Shown here piece after piece: positions 53,101 to 63,979 of a DNA stretch of 64,000 bases. Position 1 is the first letter of the stretch. Every line of letters starts with the position of its first letter. The notes beneath the pieces were generated by a model that was not told the origin of the DNA, searched no databases, and saw only the letters and a program-made list of their open reading frames with translations. The DNA lies in assembly GCA_903813345.2 (NCBI GenBank), contig CAIIXF020000012.1, positions 18,485,520 through 18,549,519 of the forward strand, written 5' to 3'. The DNA is from Owenia fusiformis. Its lineage: Eukaryota > Annelida > Polychaeta > Sabellida > Oweniidae. A program made the position numbers and the translations under genes.

Positions 53101-56100
53101 CCCTTATGTATGTGATAGTTATACAAATTAAAATATGTCCAGTAAAAAAAATATTATCTGCCCAACACAAGAAAAGATATTTCACTTTTTGTGGTTTTAC
53201 AACATGGGGTTTATGGGGAATCTCCCCGCTTCCTGGTCATCTCAACCCCAAGTCAACTCAACCCAGTAAAATTCAACCCCAAGTCAAGTCAACCCCAGTA
53301 AAACTCAACCCCAAGTCAACTCAACCCTGCAAAACTCAACCCCAGTAAAACTCAACCCCTATATTTCTATATATTGATAAACTTATAAGAAGTTCATAAA
53401 AATAGTTCTGATTACTCAGTTTGTGATTTCCATTCTTAGACCATTTCCTTTTAAGATAATAGTTAATAATGAGTTTATCTCCAAAATGTCAACATGGTAC
53501 TAATAGGATTAAAATATGGGTCATTTTATTAATTTTGCTAAAGCATTTGTTTTGTTGTATACAAAACGTAATCCCTCTGAGGTTGACACTCGTGATTATT
53601 TGGAAAACTGGAACATGACCATTGCTTTCCAGGGGCATAGCCAGCTTTCAGTCAGGAGGGATGCGATCGTCCAAAAAATCAGGTTTCAGTCAGGGGGTGC
53701 CGATCGTGGCATAAGTGAGCCAAAAAAGATATGTTATGACAAAAAATGATGCAACTTCCTTCAAAATTGGGGGAGGGTGTGTGCGCACCCCTCATGGCTA
53801 CGCCTATATGCTTTCAGTCTATTAATTACTAAATGTTAATGATTTTGTTAATGCATGTTCATGTAAATAATAATGCATGTTCATATAAATAAAAAGTTAT
53901 ACTACATTGTTAATTATTTCTAAATTATCTAAAATTTGATTTCAAAAGATGTCTTAAATTAAATAATAGTGACAACTTGATGAATTATCCTTGAGCTTAA
54001 CCGTTTTTTGAATACTTTTACAACTTTCTATTCAAAATATCATGCAAACTGCTAGATTTTCAGAAATGAATGACTTAAATTATTCATCATAAAAACATTA
54101 AATTAGACATTGCACAAATTAATAGGGTTGAGTTTTACTGGGGTTGAGTTTTACAGGGTTGAGTTTTTCTGGGGTTGAGTTGACTTGGGGTTGAGTTGTA
54201 CTGGGTTGAGATGACTTGGGGTTGAGATGACCTGTCACCGATCTCCCCGACCTAGAAGTCACATTTTCAAAGAAAATTAAATTTTCAAAGTTGATGAACT
54301 CTTTTGAAAACCACATTTCTAGATGTAATTTCACATGTACAGGGTGTCCCGAAAGTATGGGGCCCCCCCTAGGCAGACATATACCAGTGTCGTCATAGTA
54401 TGTGTTATATATCATTTGAAAGCTTATCCAAAGTTACATTGATTCGCCAAGTATCATGGTTCAACTCTCAAATGTGAAAAAATTACAGGCATTTCAAAAT
54501 TTAGTGTTTGGTCAAAATTAAGTTCAATTTTACACCAAATCACCAGTCAATGTGTCCTCCTGGGCCATCTTAACAGCAGCAATTCTGTTCAGGTTGGAGG
54601 GATATTGAGTTGGAAAAAGAGAATGGTGAGGGTAGAAACTCTAAGGAAACTCTTCTAAAGTCCCTTAACAGGTTTTAAGATGGTTATAAAATACCACACC
54701 CCTATTTGAAGGGGTTTTAAGGTCATATCTGAAAATAATTGCTGCTGTTAACATGGCCAAGGGGGGACACATTGACTAGTAATATGGCGTAAAATTGAAC
54801 TTTATTTTGACAAAACACTAACTTTTAAAATGACTGTAACTTTTTCCCATTTTGGAGTTAAACCATGATATTTGGCAAATCAATGTAACTTTGGATAAGC
54901 TTTAAAATGATATATGACACATACTATGAGGACACTGGAATATGTCTGCCTAGGGGGGGCCCCATACTTTCGGGACACCCTGTAGAATCCAAATATGACA
55001 TCAGTTTGACTGAATTGTGAATTTTTAATGACGCAATCAGAATAATTTCTACTCGCATCTAGGTTATTGAGATAATTATTTGTTCAAAGTTCTGTTTATT
55101 CTAGTCATGTTATATAACCTTCAAACTCCCATTAAATGATATGCAAGCTCGTTTTCAGATAGTTAAAAGCTCATGCCACCACCAAAGCTGTTACGTGATC
55201 TTGGCGTTAAGTAATTGCACATTGTAAAGAGAACCTGAATGCGAGCGTGTTATATTTCGAACCCCTGGAATTATATTACAGTCAGGCTCTCAATTCACTT
55301 TTCCAGGGACCTAAATACAACTATCGTCCATATACTTTTATACACAATCGGCCAAATAAACATTACAAATGGGAGAACTAATCCAGAGAGGACCATAATT
55401 CTACACGTGCACTTGCAAGTTTTATTTAAACCTCCCTGCAACTTACCTGCTGCTGTGAGTAAATCTGATCCCGACCCATCAAAGGCTGTTGGTAAGACTC
55501 CACCACTGGCACTGTATGAACCAATATAGGCACCCGATGATGATCTGAATGCAATGTGGAACTAAAATGACAAGAATATCTCATTTTCAATCTTTATCGC
55601 AAATTTTTGCATTCAGCTCAGTCAAGCTGAAGTGAAATCCACCGATTTCATAAAATGTGATTGCTAATGCAAATTAACCCTGATGTGTTCAGCGTATTTT
55701 TAACATTAATGGACGGGGGGGGGGGGCATCTGGCGTTTTCAAAGTTGAAGACGTATAGTAAAAATTAAGGTACCATATTAGAGATCATTGCGACCCCCCC
55801 CCCCCTTACACATTAGAGTTAATTCAGTGTAATGCACCCTTGGTATACGCAGCTAACGAAAATTGACCGGTACGGGTCAAAAGCTGGACCGGTACGGGTT
55901 AACGGTTTTATTTGAATTTAAAACAGCCATAACTTGCTCAATATTGACTTCATCGTGTCTAATTTGAAATATATGATGCCTCCCAATGCTTTTAAGTACC
56001 CCAATTTTTTACAGATTTTTAAACGGACCAAAACTCTCTAAATGCGCATTTATGCTATTTTCTCTCGAGAACGACTGTCTCATTTTCACGATAACTTTTA

Positions 56101-59100
56101 TTTAGTACTTCTAACATATAAGATCTATTTTTCCCCATCAAGGTATGATGTAAATGACATGCTATTTACATCTTGTGAGTTTCAATGACGCGCGTTTGAT
56201 TTTATAAAAAAATGCCAAACTTTGTGACAAAGAATTTCATCAGCTATTGCCCCGAACCGGTCCGTCTTCTCGCTGCAAGGAGATTGCCCCGAACCGGTCC
56301 GTCTTCTCGCTGCAAGCAGGATGAAATTCTTTGTCACAAAGTTTGGCATTTTTTATAAAATTAAACGCGCGTCATTGAAACTCACAAGATGTAAATAGCA
56401 TGTCATTTACATCATACCTTGATGGGGAAAAATAGATCTTATATGTTAGAAGTACTAAATAAAAGTTATCGTGAAAATGAGACAGTCGTTCTCGAGAGAA
56501 AAGAGCATAAATGCGCATTTAGAGAGTTTTGGTCCGTTTAAAAATCTGTAAAAAATTTGGGTACTTAAAAGCATTGGGAGGCATCATATATTTCAAATTA
56601 GACACGAGGAAGTCAATATTGAGCAAGTTATGGCTATTTTAAATTCAAATAAAACCGTTAACCCGTACCGGTCCAGCTTTTGACCCGTACCGGTCAATTT
56701 TCGTTAGCTGCGTATACCAAGGGTGGTAATGAATTAAGTATAAAATTTCGATTTTATGCACTGATTACTTACCCCAGTCATTATGGTAGGCTTTGGATCT
56801 CCAGTGCTTCCAGAAACCTCACTAGTTGTCATATTTAGCGTGAACAGTGCATTCCTCAGCCAGACTTGGTTTCCTGGTGCAGAACATGTTATCCAATCAG
56901 AGTCCTGGCTTTCATCAGGATCGTAGAACTTGCAATGCGGGTCGCCAAAACACCACAGAGTTCTTCTTTCAATTGAACGTGGTGTCTAAAGGCAAAAACA
57001 AACTAGTTTTGTTTATTTTGTTGAAATTGGCATTGTTCTTAGTATTGACTTTGCTACCTTAAAGATTGTTGTTTAGACCATACGTAATGACATAATTAAA
57101 CAAGAACACAAAAAGTGTACAACATGTCCCCACCAATGGGCAATCCTATATATTTTTTTCATCCTAAATGCCAAACAAGAATCAGTTGAAGAAAACTTTC
57201 GAGAAACAAATTCAAAATGGCCGCCACTTTACCAAAAAAACCAAAAGGCAATCAGTTTGCGATTTTCATACAAAGAATCATTCCTGAAAATTTGAAATCG
57301 ATCCGTCAAACAGTTGGCCTGGTAATGCGAAGACAATATTTTACAGACAAGATTCTAGGACAGAAAATTCGAAATGGCCACATTTACCAAGAATGTCTAA
57401 AAATAATCATTTCTAGATTTTCATATAAAGAATCATCCCTGAAAATTTGAAAATTATCCGTAAAACCATTTGCTTCAAAACATGTAGACAGACAAGACTT
57501 TACAGATAAGATTTTAGGACGGAAAATTCAAATTGGCCAATGTAATCATTGATGACTCAAATACTATAGTTGACGGAGTTGGTTCAACTTTTATATGCTG
57601 ATGCTATAGGCGAGTGGGAGATCCAGCAAAAAGGCCTTATTTGTTGACCTTAATTAAGATAGCTTGCAACCACATGGATCATACCTGACTTTCATAATAT
57701 GAATATGTAGATTTCAAAAATGACAATAATAAAAATTGAAAAATGGCCGATCACTATGGAAACGGGACGCAAAGGCCACGCCCACTTTTTAAATTTCTTA
57801 CTTGGTGGTAAATACATTTTAGACTGCAACTTTCTCGATTTTTAACAAATCTTCACATTATTGGTATCTGCTGAAGCGTAATGATGAGTTCGTTCACCTC
57901 AAGTATAAATTATGTTATTTCGCTCATATGCATATCCATTATGACGTCATAACCCTTCTTTCGGCCTCAATTTTCCATATAGTTACAACAAAGTAACAGT
58001 GTTTTACTAGTTACACTTCTTAAAAATGGATAAAAGTAGGTAAATGTAGTGCCAATACAAGCAAGAGTATATCGTTTTTTCGGATATACTGATATTGAAG
58101 GCTGCATGTTTGAAAGAATATCATTAAATCTCGTTCCATGGTTACCGTGAACTTTTCAGCAATTTAGGCAATAAATACTTTTTGGACTGTAACTTTCTTT
58201 GTTTTTAAGCAATCTTAGCATTATTGGTATCAGAAGAAGCGTAATAATAAGTTCTTTCACCTCAATCATAAATTGTGTTAATTGGCTCATTTGCATATCC
58301 ATTGTGATGTCATAATCCTTCTTTTGGCCTCGATATTTCTTATAGTTACAATAAAATAACAGTGTTTTATTATTACACTTCTTAAAAATGGATAAAAGTA
58401 GGTAAATGTAGTGCCAATACAAGCAGGAGTATATTGGCTTTTCGGATATACTGATATTGAAGGCTGCGTGTTGGTTAGAATAACATAAAAACTCATTGCC
58501 ATGGTTACCGTGAACAATTTAGCAATTTAGGCAATAAATACTCTTTGGACTGTAACTTTCTTTGTTTTTAAGCAATCTTAGCATTATTGGTATCAGAAGA
58601 AGCGTAAAAATAAGTTCTTTCACATCATGTATAAATTATGTTAATGAACTTATTTGCATATACATTATGACGTCATAACCCTTGTTTTGGCATCAATATT
58701 CCATATAATAACAATATGATAAGATTGTTTTAATGGTTTCACGTCTTAATAATGGATAAAAGAAAGTAAATGTATTGCCAATACAAAGAAAAGTATGCTA
58801 ACCATTCACATGTAGATATACTGATATAATAAAGTCTGCATGTTGGTAAGCATACAATAAACACTCGTTCCCATGAATACCAAGTACTTTTCAACAATTA
58901 GGCGATGAATCCTATTTTGACTAACTTTCTTGGTTTTTAACCATCTTAACGTATCAGAGAAGCGTAATAATACGTTTTTTCACCTCAAGCATAAATCATG
59001 TTAATGTGGTAATTTGTTTATCCATTATGACGTCATAACCATTGTTTTGGCATCAATATTCTATGTGTGAACAGTATTCACCTTTCCCCAAAGTCAGCTC

Positions 59101-62100
59101 ATGAATATTATAATTAGCAAATCTGAAATCTCTGACGTCAGAGTAGGGCAAATTTTTGCGAGAAAATCTTAACACATAAGAAGTCAATGTGAATCGTGAC
59201 GGAAACGGGTTAATATTATTGTCAAATTATGTTGAGTAGTAATAATATTTAAGATAAACGTCATGGAATTTATTCAATTATATACTAGGGGATAAAGGAG
59301 TTTTGTCCAATAATTGATTTTCAATATGGCCTCTGATTTTCAAAATGCCCTGGTGCTCTCATAATATAACATGCACAAGAGTTAAGGAAGTCCCTGACTA
59401 TGTGTAGAGAAGTGCAACAGAATTGTTGTAGAAATATTTCACAAGTGATATGGATTATAATTTTGATATAGGTTCAAGGTTTCTGTTAAACCTTTCAGAG
59501 AAAAAAAAACTTTCAGAGAATACTTACATATGCTGTATTTTCCAAGTCCTCTTGCGATTCAAATCCATATTGTACTGGATAAGCCAATGCTAAATATTTC
59601 TTCAAGCTCACTCCAAAACTTTTGCAACCAGTTGAGAATGTTGTACTGCCAGAGTCTGGTAAGACTACATTTTCTAAACATGAAGCCATCCTCTTGAATG
59701 CCCTGAAATAATCAGATTACCATTAGCACTCTTCTGTATACATGTAATAACTAATAATTTAGACTCTAATAATTGGACTTGAGCTTTGAGGCATGTCACC
59801 TAGAACTGAGACTAACATAACATTTTATGATGGTCTCAGCCTAGAAGAAGTAAGTAGCTCCCATAATTATTTGTTATTTCTTGGTTTCAGGGGTTTCTCC
59901 TAAGCTTTCCCCACATGATCCTATAAACATTATATCGATCTCAAGGAGGATCGGCAGCCCTTATTCAAACTCGATACTCCGTTGCCCGGAGTAGAACAGT
60001 TTAGTAAAAATATTTCCAAAGAATGATCTTTAGACCAAGTACAGGGTGACCCAAAAAAATGCAACCCTCCATTTCTTCAATATTTTTCTTAAATGAAGAT
60101 TAATTGCTCAGAAATTTGGTACACTAAGACTTCATTCAATGTAGGATCATCTGGCAAAGTTTTAATAATCATAGTCTTATATTGATAGAGTTATGGTTAT
60201 TCCAAAATATGCTCCAAATGTCGTCTATTTCCAATGTTAGGTTTTTGGATGAATCGCATTCCCTTCTTTCTGAACATGTAAACTCAAGAAATAATGTGTT
60301 CTGGGATCACAAATTTCAGATGAAGTGCTTCAAAGGCCCCTACATTCTGTTAAATGCACAGCTTGGGCTGCCAATTTCCAAACATGAAATCATCAGCCCC
60401 TTTTGGTTTGAGGTTGATAATGGCAACACTGTTACTGTTAACACACAGAGCAATATTGGCGTTCCCAGGAAGTTCTAGGCAGTTCTAGAGTGACATAGAG
60501 GCTTCGATAGACAAGAAAAGTGGTTCTAGAAGGATGAAGCTACTCCTCACACTTCTAATGATAGCATAGCCTGGCTCACTAGTCATTTCTATGAGAAGAT
60601 TATCTCCCCTAGGACAGAGAACCCATGGTCATCCCACAGTCTTGATCTCAATGCCTCTGACTTCTATATATGGGGTTATTTAAAGGATAATGTGTATGAA
60701 AATAACCCTACTGCAATTGCAGAACACCAATAAGTAATGGCTGCAAAAATTTGAGCCATACCCATGGGGAAGAATGCATCTGTGTTATGAACAGTTTTCC
60801 TTGAACATTGCAAGTTTGTTTTCAGCGAAATTGACGACATCTGGAGCATATTTTGAAACAACCATAACTCTATCAATATAAGACTATGATTATTAAAACT
60901 TTGTCAAAGGATCCCACATTGAACGAAGTCCTTGTGTGCCAAATCTCAGAGCAATTTACCTCCATTTAAGAAAAGTATTGAAGAAATGGAGGGTTGCATT
61001 TCATTTGGGTCACCCTGTATTTCATTAGAAGATGTACATTCCGAATGTTATAATTTTATCAAATTTTCATCAGCAGTGCTCGTCTTCAAAATATGAGTAA
61101 TATTGTTAGCAAATTGATCAACGCCAGGGAACGGAGTATGCATTTTGAATAGCGGCTTCCAATCGTCCTCCTATATCGCATGATATTTAAAATGGTGGAC
61201 AAGTTATTTCGATTCTTATGGGATACAATACATGGATCTATCACATGGATACAGCGTGACCTAAAATAGAAGCAAGAGTTCTCAACAAAAGTAGGTACTA
61301 TGCAAAGTCATGCAACATATAAAGTTACACATACCTATTGTTCTTTGGAATGGAATCACTAGCAGATTGCCCAAGGGCAGCAATCGAGAATATTTCCCCG
61401 CTTCTGTAAATGTCAGGAATACATTCTTCATACTGATTATTTAAAGTTTCAAGATCTTCGAAACATGTTGGCAATTCAACCCCTTTTTGCTGAGCAAGTG
61501 CAGTCAGATCAGTACCATTTTGGTAGAAAAATGGGTACACATAAGCCATTGCTGAAAATACATAAACATACACAATAAGTATATACATGTTATTAACAAG
61601 TTTTATAGGATATGAGTTTATAGGATATTTAATTACCATTTAAGGAATTAGAAGGGATAGAGGGTGAACCTTTTTCAATAAAGCGTGCAAAAAGAGATAC
61701 ATGTATCTGATCAAATCTGATATACAGTGTGACTCAAAAAGAGTTACACTTCCAAAAGGTTTAATATATTTCATGATTTTGACTTTTCCCCTAAAATACA
61801 CTTAGATATCAAAAAGCCAGTCTTTCTCGAATAAATCAACACCATCAGATTCGATTAAAATCCGTCCATGATTTGCTGCACAGGACAGATTTTATAGACA
61901 CGTGTGAAATTTGATTTGCACCAACTTCTCAGTAGTTGGACATGTGGTGATCAATTCTTTTTTGTGTTTGGTGTGAATGCTGTGGACAGTGATATCTTGA
62001 TATGATCAATGATCCAATTGTTTCTTTCTCGGATAGAAATTCAATATTTCATTGTCAGAGTGCTTAATTTTGTTACGTATGATGGCAATAGGATGATGCA

Positions 62101-63979
62101 AAGGCCTATGGCAGAATGTTTGGTAGAACTCTTGGAAATCAGAAGATATCATTGAATTAACCACTTTACACCCTATATTTTTGAAGGACCTCTGAAAGTG
62201 CTTTACAGCATGACAAACTGACCTAAGTGAACTAATGCAAAAATAATTGATGGAATCAGTGTGATATAACAATGCATGTGCGCAGATTTACTTTGAGAAC
62301 ATGTTGAGGGACCACATGTTTATATGGATAGACCCAATGATAATTTGTAAGACGAACAGAAAAACTACAGAATGGCTCAGTTAAATGTCAAGCTTCTACT
62401 CAGATGAAAGTTAAATGTTAAAGCAACTATTCTTCTTTTGTCATTTGGTCCATCCAGCCACTTAGAAGTTGGCGAAAGTCAAATTTTACCATGGGACACT
62501 AAAGACTGTTCTGTAGAGCAAATCAAGGACAGATTTTGAATCTGATGGTGTCAAATTATTTGAGAAAGATTTGTCTTTTGGTATCCAAAGTATATTTTAG
62601 AGGAAAAATCAAAATTATGAATTATATTGAACGTTTTATAAGTGTAACATTTTTTAAGACACACTGTAGAAATTGTAGAGCTTTGAAAAAGATCGCTAGA
62701 ATTGTAAAAAGGATATCTTCTTTTTGAAAAACTATTGCTAAATAACCTTAAAGATTGACGGATCATCGAGAAATTAAGTCAGAACTAAAGCTATTTGATT
62801 AAAGCGAATTTGATTACCCTCTCGCACAACTGTTTTTGTGGTGCCATCGCTGTTGCATGCAAATTCCGCTTTTCCAATTAAGTTGTCCAACATTAATTTA
62901 GTGGATGCATTCGATTCATCACAGTTATTTGCGTCCGTCATTACATCACGTACACATGCCACATATGAGGCATATGGAGCCGCAGAGCCATCAGTCGAAT
63001 CCAAGTATACCGTTCTTCTGTAAAATAGTTGTATGAAATTATGAAATCCCTATTCTATATACAAATAATGTAAATTGGTAAAACAGAAGTGTCACAAAGA
63101 AAAGAAAATGACTCACACTTGTTTTGATTCGATATCATTCAGAAAAACTTAACGTTAATGGATTAAGTTATATTTTGGAGAACTCATTCTACTATAAGGT
63201 AGCGGTCAAACTACCAGTGTAGGCTCACCGCTCGCAACCGTGTGGCTAATTATAGCCATGCAGACGGCGGTGTACGGTATGGCCATGCGGTGGCCGTTTC
63301 CTCGCCATTAAAACGTTCAGGAAACGTTCAACGTTGTCAACCATCCACACCTTGCCAATATTTTGAGCATGCAAAAAACATTGGTTGGTTGAGTAACGTT
63401 CGACTGCGAACATTGATAGCGGTACGGGGATCCTATGAGGATGAATCCACTCAAACAACTTCGACAGAGATCCTTTTGAAGCAAAAAAAATAACGCGACG
63501 AAAATAACTAAATTGCAAAACATGATTAAACCTTATACAAAAGTAAAAATTAACGATAAATCAATAATTAAGCTACGGTATAACAAATACGTGAAGCATT
63601 CTGGGAATTTTCAAGTGATACGCTTTTGAGGTATTTTCCGAGGTTTTGATTGATGAAATATCATAAAATATATGAAGTTGCATTTACCTACAAAGTACTT
63701 CACCAAAGTAATCGACCACTGCATTAATTAGAGCTTCTTTAGCTTCTGATTCGCTCATAGAATCTGTCACAATACTGGAGTAAGTGGGGAGAACATGCTG
63801 CAGTGCAAAGCTGCTATTTATAGCACTATTCCATCGATTCAAACTATCTTTGCACCAATAATCAGCAAAACTTAAGGCACTGTACTTCACACACTTTTCA
63901 TTATCAGTACCACTTCCTGGGAAAGCCTTTGAATTCGGGTCTATTCCTGTGTCCAAATGTGCCTTGGTGCCCGATATCA
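50003..63979 (-). CDS. Gene 1: RGM-like GPI-anchored protein (partial, 9 exons seen)
   Basis: Assembled by joining exons with matching splice sites and codon phases: 63979-63688, 63017-62818, 61551-61335, 59702-59528, 56985-56773, 55561-55447, 52703-52580, 52343-52158, 50173-50003 (stop TAG). The N-terminus lies beyond the right edge. Order of the visible protein: Cys-containing, probably helical segments (four exons); a vWD-like module opening with WCFGDPH; a GCPEDQ segment; a basic RRRRRKRQ stretch; a Cys cluster; an acidic linker; and a hydrophobic tail running to the stop, as in GPI-anchored precursors. In the RGM/hemojuvelin family (known) a GD-PH autocleavage site sits in a vWD-like domain, followed by a C-x-x-GCP segment, a late Cys motif and a GPI signal; the order here is the same. 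Identity as an RGM relative is inference; another vWD-containing surface protein is the alternative. The only phase conflict is between 52580 and 52343. Confidence 0.75.
50363..51468. mobile_element. CAGGGTGGGCC mariner-like element
   Basis: 1106 bp, TA on both sides, ends CAGGGTGGGCCAAAAAACAA / TTGTTTTTTGCCCACCCTG, with further inverse matches inward (ATACATGCTT..., AGAGACATTAAATAGCA). A minus-strand remnant of a DDE transposase (50980-50735) reads HPDAWPPNSPDANVVDYHTW, the conserved W-P-x-x-S-P-D-x-N-x-x-D/E block. It lies in the last intron of gene 1. Confidence 0.8.
51469..52010 (-). mobile_element. 5'-truncated LINE, C-terminal zinc-knuckle
   Basis: The minus ORF 51974-51621 reads ERSLLAQLRMGILPLRIETG, then RLCSLCEQNCVEDEIHFVFH CHFYNEIR, the C-x2-C...H-x4-C knuckle at the end of many non-LTR ORF2 proteins. 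The element ends in a short TTATC-type tail (AGATAAGATAAG on the plus strand at 51477). It is unrelated in detail to the 22-kb LINE. Confidence 0.75.
52158..52343 (-). CDS. Gene 1 exon h: GCP motif, basic cleavage site, Cys cluster
   Basis: 186 nt (62 codons) from a TAG acceptor at 52345-52344 to donor GTATTA, phase 0 out. The segment reads SSGMFITGCPEDQIIG, then KRRRRRKRQ, a strong furin-type basic site, then a Cys cluster (TSCVDAC, NCEFDCDTVGPE). The GCP position and the later Cys motif recall the C-terminal part of RGM proteins. The acceptor is poorly supported because the upstream pyrimidine tract is weak, so the 5' boundary is uncertain. The 3' junction to the terminal exon is in phase. 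Confidence 0.6.
52580..52703 (-). CDS. Gene 1 exon g
   Basis: 124-nt exon, phase 1 in; acceptor ATTGCAG, best donor GTATGT giving phase 2 out. It encodes EDGSDEVINVVDAQSRTL, then VNYVLIQGVQHGFLASF. The phase into it is perfect, but its exit phase does not match the next exon recognised (52343-52158, phase 0). The frame stays open past the donor to 52519. Either a small exon is missing or a different donor is used. Confidence 0.6.
53230..54240. repeat. Inverted pair of AACCCC minisatellite arms
   Basis: Left arm 53240-53370 is made of CAACCCCAAGTCAACTCAAC / AACCCCAGTAAAACTC units. The right arm 54123-54232 is the inverse (GGGGTTGAGTTTTACTGGGG). Both are bordered outward by GGTCATCTCAACCCC and then a GGGGA..TCTCCCC patch. 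The space between holds a small hAT-like MITE. Confidence 0.65.
53629..53807. mobile_element. hAT-like MITE (CAGGGGCATAGCC)
   Basis: Left CAGGGGCATAGCCAGCTTTC, right CTCATGGCTACGCCTAT. TGCTTTC occurs immediately outside both ends, an imperfect 8-bp-type duplication. The interior is G-rich (GGGGGAGGGTGTGTGCGCAC). Classification is by terminus style only. Confidence 0.5.
54340..54982. mobile_element. 643-bp palindromic MITE (CAGGGTGTCCCGAAAGTATG)
   Basis: Perfect tips CAGGGTGTCCCGAAAGTATG / CATACTTTCGGGACACCCTG, flanked by TA. The inverse match continues, with few mismatches, through AGCTTATCCAAAGTTACATT and the GTGTCCTCCTGGGCCATCTT region, so most of the element is two arms of about 250 bp around a short centre. 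Non-coding. Confidence 0.85.
55447..55561 (-). CDS. Gene 1 exon f: vWD-like module continued
   Basis: 115-nt exon, phase 0 in, phase 1 out; acceptor CATTTTAG, donor GTAAGT. It opens with FHIAFRSSSGAYIGSY, a beta-strand-like segment, and continues through GGVLPTAFDGSGSD. In RGMs the corresponding region reads as a strand followed by a 'DLPAAFVDG' loop (family knowledge); the resemblance to LPTAFDG is notable but short. An 891-bp palindrome sits in the intron upstream of this exon. Confidence 0.7.
55835..56725. repeat. 891-bp near-perfect palindrome
   Basis: Each arm is about 405 bp. Outer ends CACCCTTGGTATACGCAGCT / AGCTGCGTATACCAAGGGTG. The centre (56246-56319) is a tandem pair of a 37-bp unit, ATTGCCCCGAACCGGTCCGT... 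The arms carry repeated ACCGGTACGGGT words. By eye only a handful of mismatches separate the arms. No target duplication longer than 2-3 bp is evident. It lies in the intron between gene 1 exons e and f. Confidence 0.85.
56773..56985 (-). CDS. Gene 1 exon e: vWD-like module start (WCFGDPH)
   Basis: 213-nt exon of 71 codons, phase 0 on both sides; acceptor TTTAG, donor GTAAGT. Residues about 11-18 are LWCFGDPH, the signature that opens von Willebrand type-D-like domains. In RGM proteins (known) the Asp-Pro bond of FGDPH is the autocatalytic cleavage site. Further cysteines follow (DPHCKFYD, WITCSAPG), and then NQVWLRNALFTLNMTT, comparable in position to the 'NNYLSV' strand of RGMs. It carries one N-x-T sequon (NMT). 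Canonical vWD domains have G-x-x-TFDG after DPH; this has CKFYD, so it is divergent. Confidence 0.75.
57127..57560. repeat. ATGTCCCCACCA repeat with AAATGGCC units
   Basis: Starts ATGTCCCCACCAATGGGCAA as at 41056, followed by three diverged AAAATGGCCGCC-type units (57215, 57373, 57530) with GAATCATCCCTGAAAATTTG between them. The 57217-57450 ORF is fortuitous. Confidence 0.65.
57800..59085. repeat. ~363-bp satellite, about 3.5 units, with TGACGTCA
   Basis: ACTTTCTTTG-type landmarks at about 57830, 58190, 58555 and 58925 give spacings of 362-370 bp. Each unit carries CATCCATTATGACGTCATAA CCC: a perfect TGACGTCA palindrome in units 1, 3 and 4 and a TGATGTCA variant in unit 2. Units 2 and 3 are most alike. 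It lies in a gene 1 intron. Confidence 0.8.
59528..59702 (-). CDS. Gene 1 exon d
   Basis: 175-nt exon, phase 2 in, phase 0 out; acceptor TTATTTCAG, donor GTAAGT. It encodes AFKRMASCLENVVL, a Gly/Ser/Thr-rich loop, a second Cys (TGCKSFGVSLKKYL) and a run into the next exon. The strong consensus donor and the phase match on both sides support it. It directly precedes the vWD-like exon. Confidence 0.7.
60042..61017. mobile_element. CAGGGTGACCC mariner-like element, copy B
   Basis: 976 bp, about 93-95% like copy A at 26978-27946 by eye, with TA on both sides. It has the same transposase remnants, starting [12 protein letters not shown] (the first catalytic-region Asp motif changed from FSDES to FLDES). 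Lies in the gene 1 intron between exons c and d. Inactive. Confidence 0.85.
61335..61551 (-). CDS. Gene 1 exon c
   Basis: 217-nt exon, phase 1 in, phase 2 out; acceptor TTTTCAG, donor GTATGT. It encodes a segment beginning AMAYVYPFFYQNGTDL with an N-glycosylation sequon (NGT) and two cysteines (LPTCFEDL, YEECIPDIY). It resembles exons a and b in its cysteine-plus-helix character, so the ectodomain may be a repeated helical module. No family is recognised. Confidence 0.7.
61640..62817. other. Intron of gene 1, no clear element
   Basis: GTGTGACTCAAAAAGAGTTACACTT-type sequence at 61727-61753 and AAGTGTAACATTTTTTAAGACACACTG at 62640-62667 form an imperfect inverted pair, suggesting one more decayed TIR element of about 940 bp. 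No coding exon was recognised. Confidence 0.4.
62818..63017 (-). CDS. Gene 1 exon b: Cys-containing segment
   Basis: 200-nt exon, phase 2 in, phase 1 out. The acceptor follows a pyrimidine run (ACTATTTTACAG); the donor GTAATC is weaker than the others. It contains four cysteines in a helix-like setting (YVACVRDVM, NNC, EFAC) and one N-x-S sequon (NAS). The phase fits exon a exactly (split Arg codon) and exon c exactly (split Ala codon), which is the main evidence that this ORF is real. Confidence 0.7.
63018..63687. other. Intron of gene 1
   Basis: Several overlapping ORFs (63242-63523, both strands) lack splice context that fits the phase-2 junction between exons a and b and show no domain, so they are treated as chance. 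Confidence 0.5.
63688..63979 (-). CDS. Gene 1 exon a: Cys-containing helical segment
   Basis: 292-nt internal exon, phase 1 in and phase 2 out. The acceptor is TTTAACTAG and the donor GTAAAT. The reading frame is open for 96 codons with cysteines in NEKC, DYWC and VLC contexts. A long stretch (SESEAKEALINAVVDYFGEV) looks amphipathic and helical. No family is recognised. The upstream exon is outside the window. Confidence 0.7.

Noticed and set aside
63242-63523. Overlapping ORFs on both strands as an extra gene 1 exon
   Set aside because: They do not fit the phase-2 junction that already joins exons a and b perfectly.
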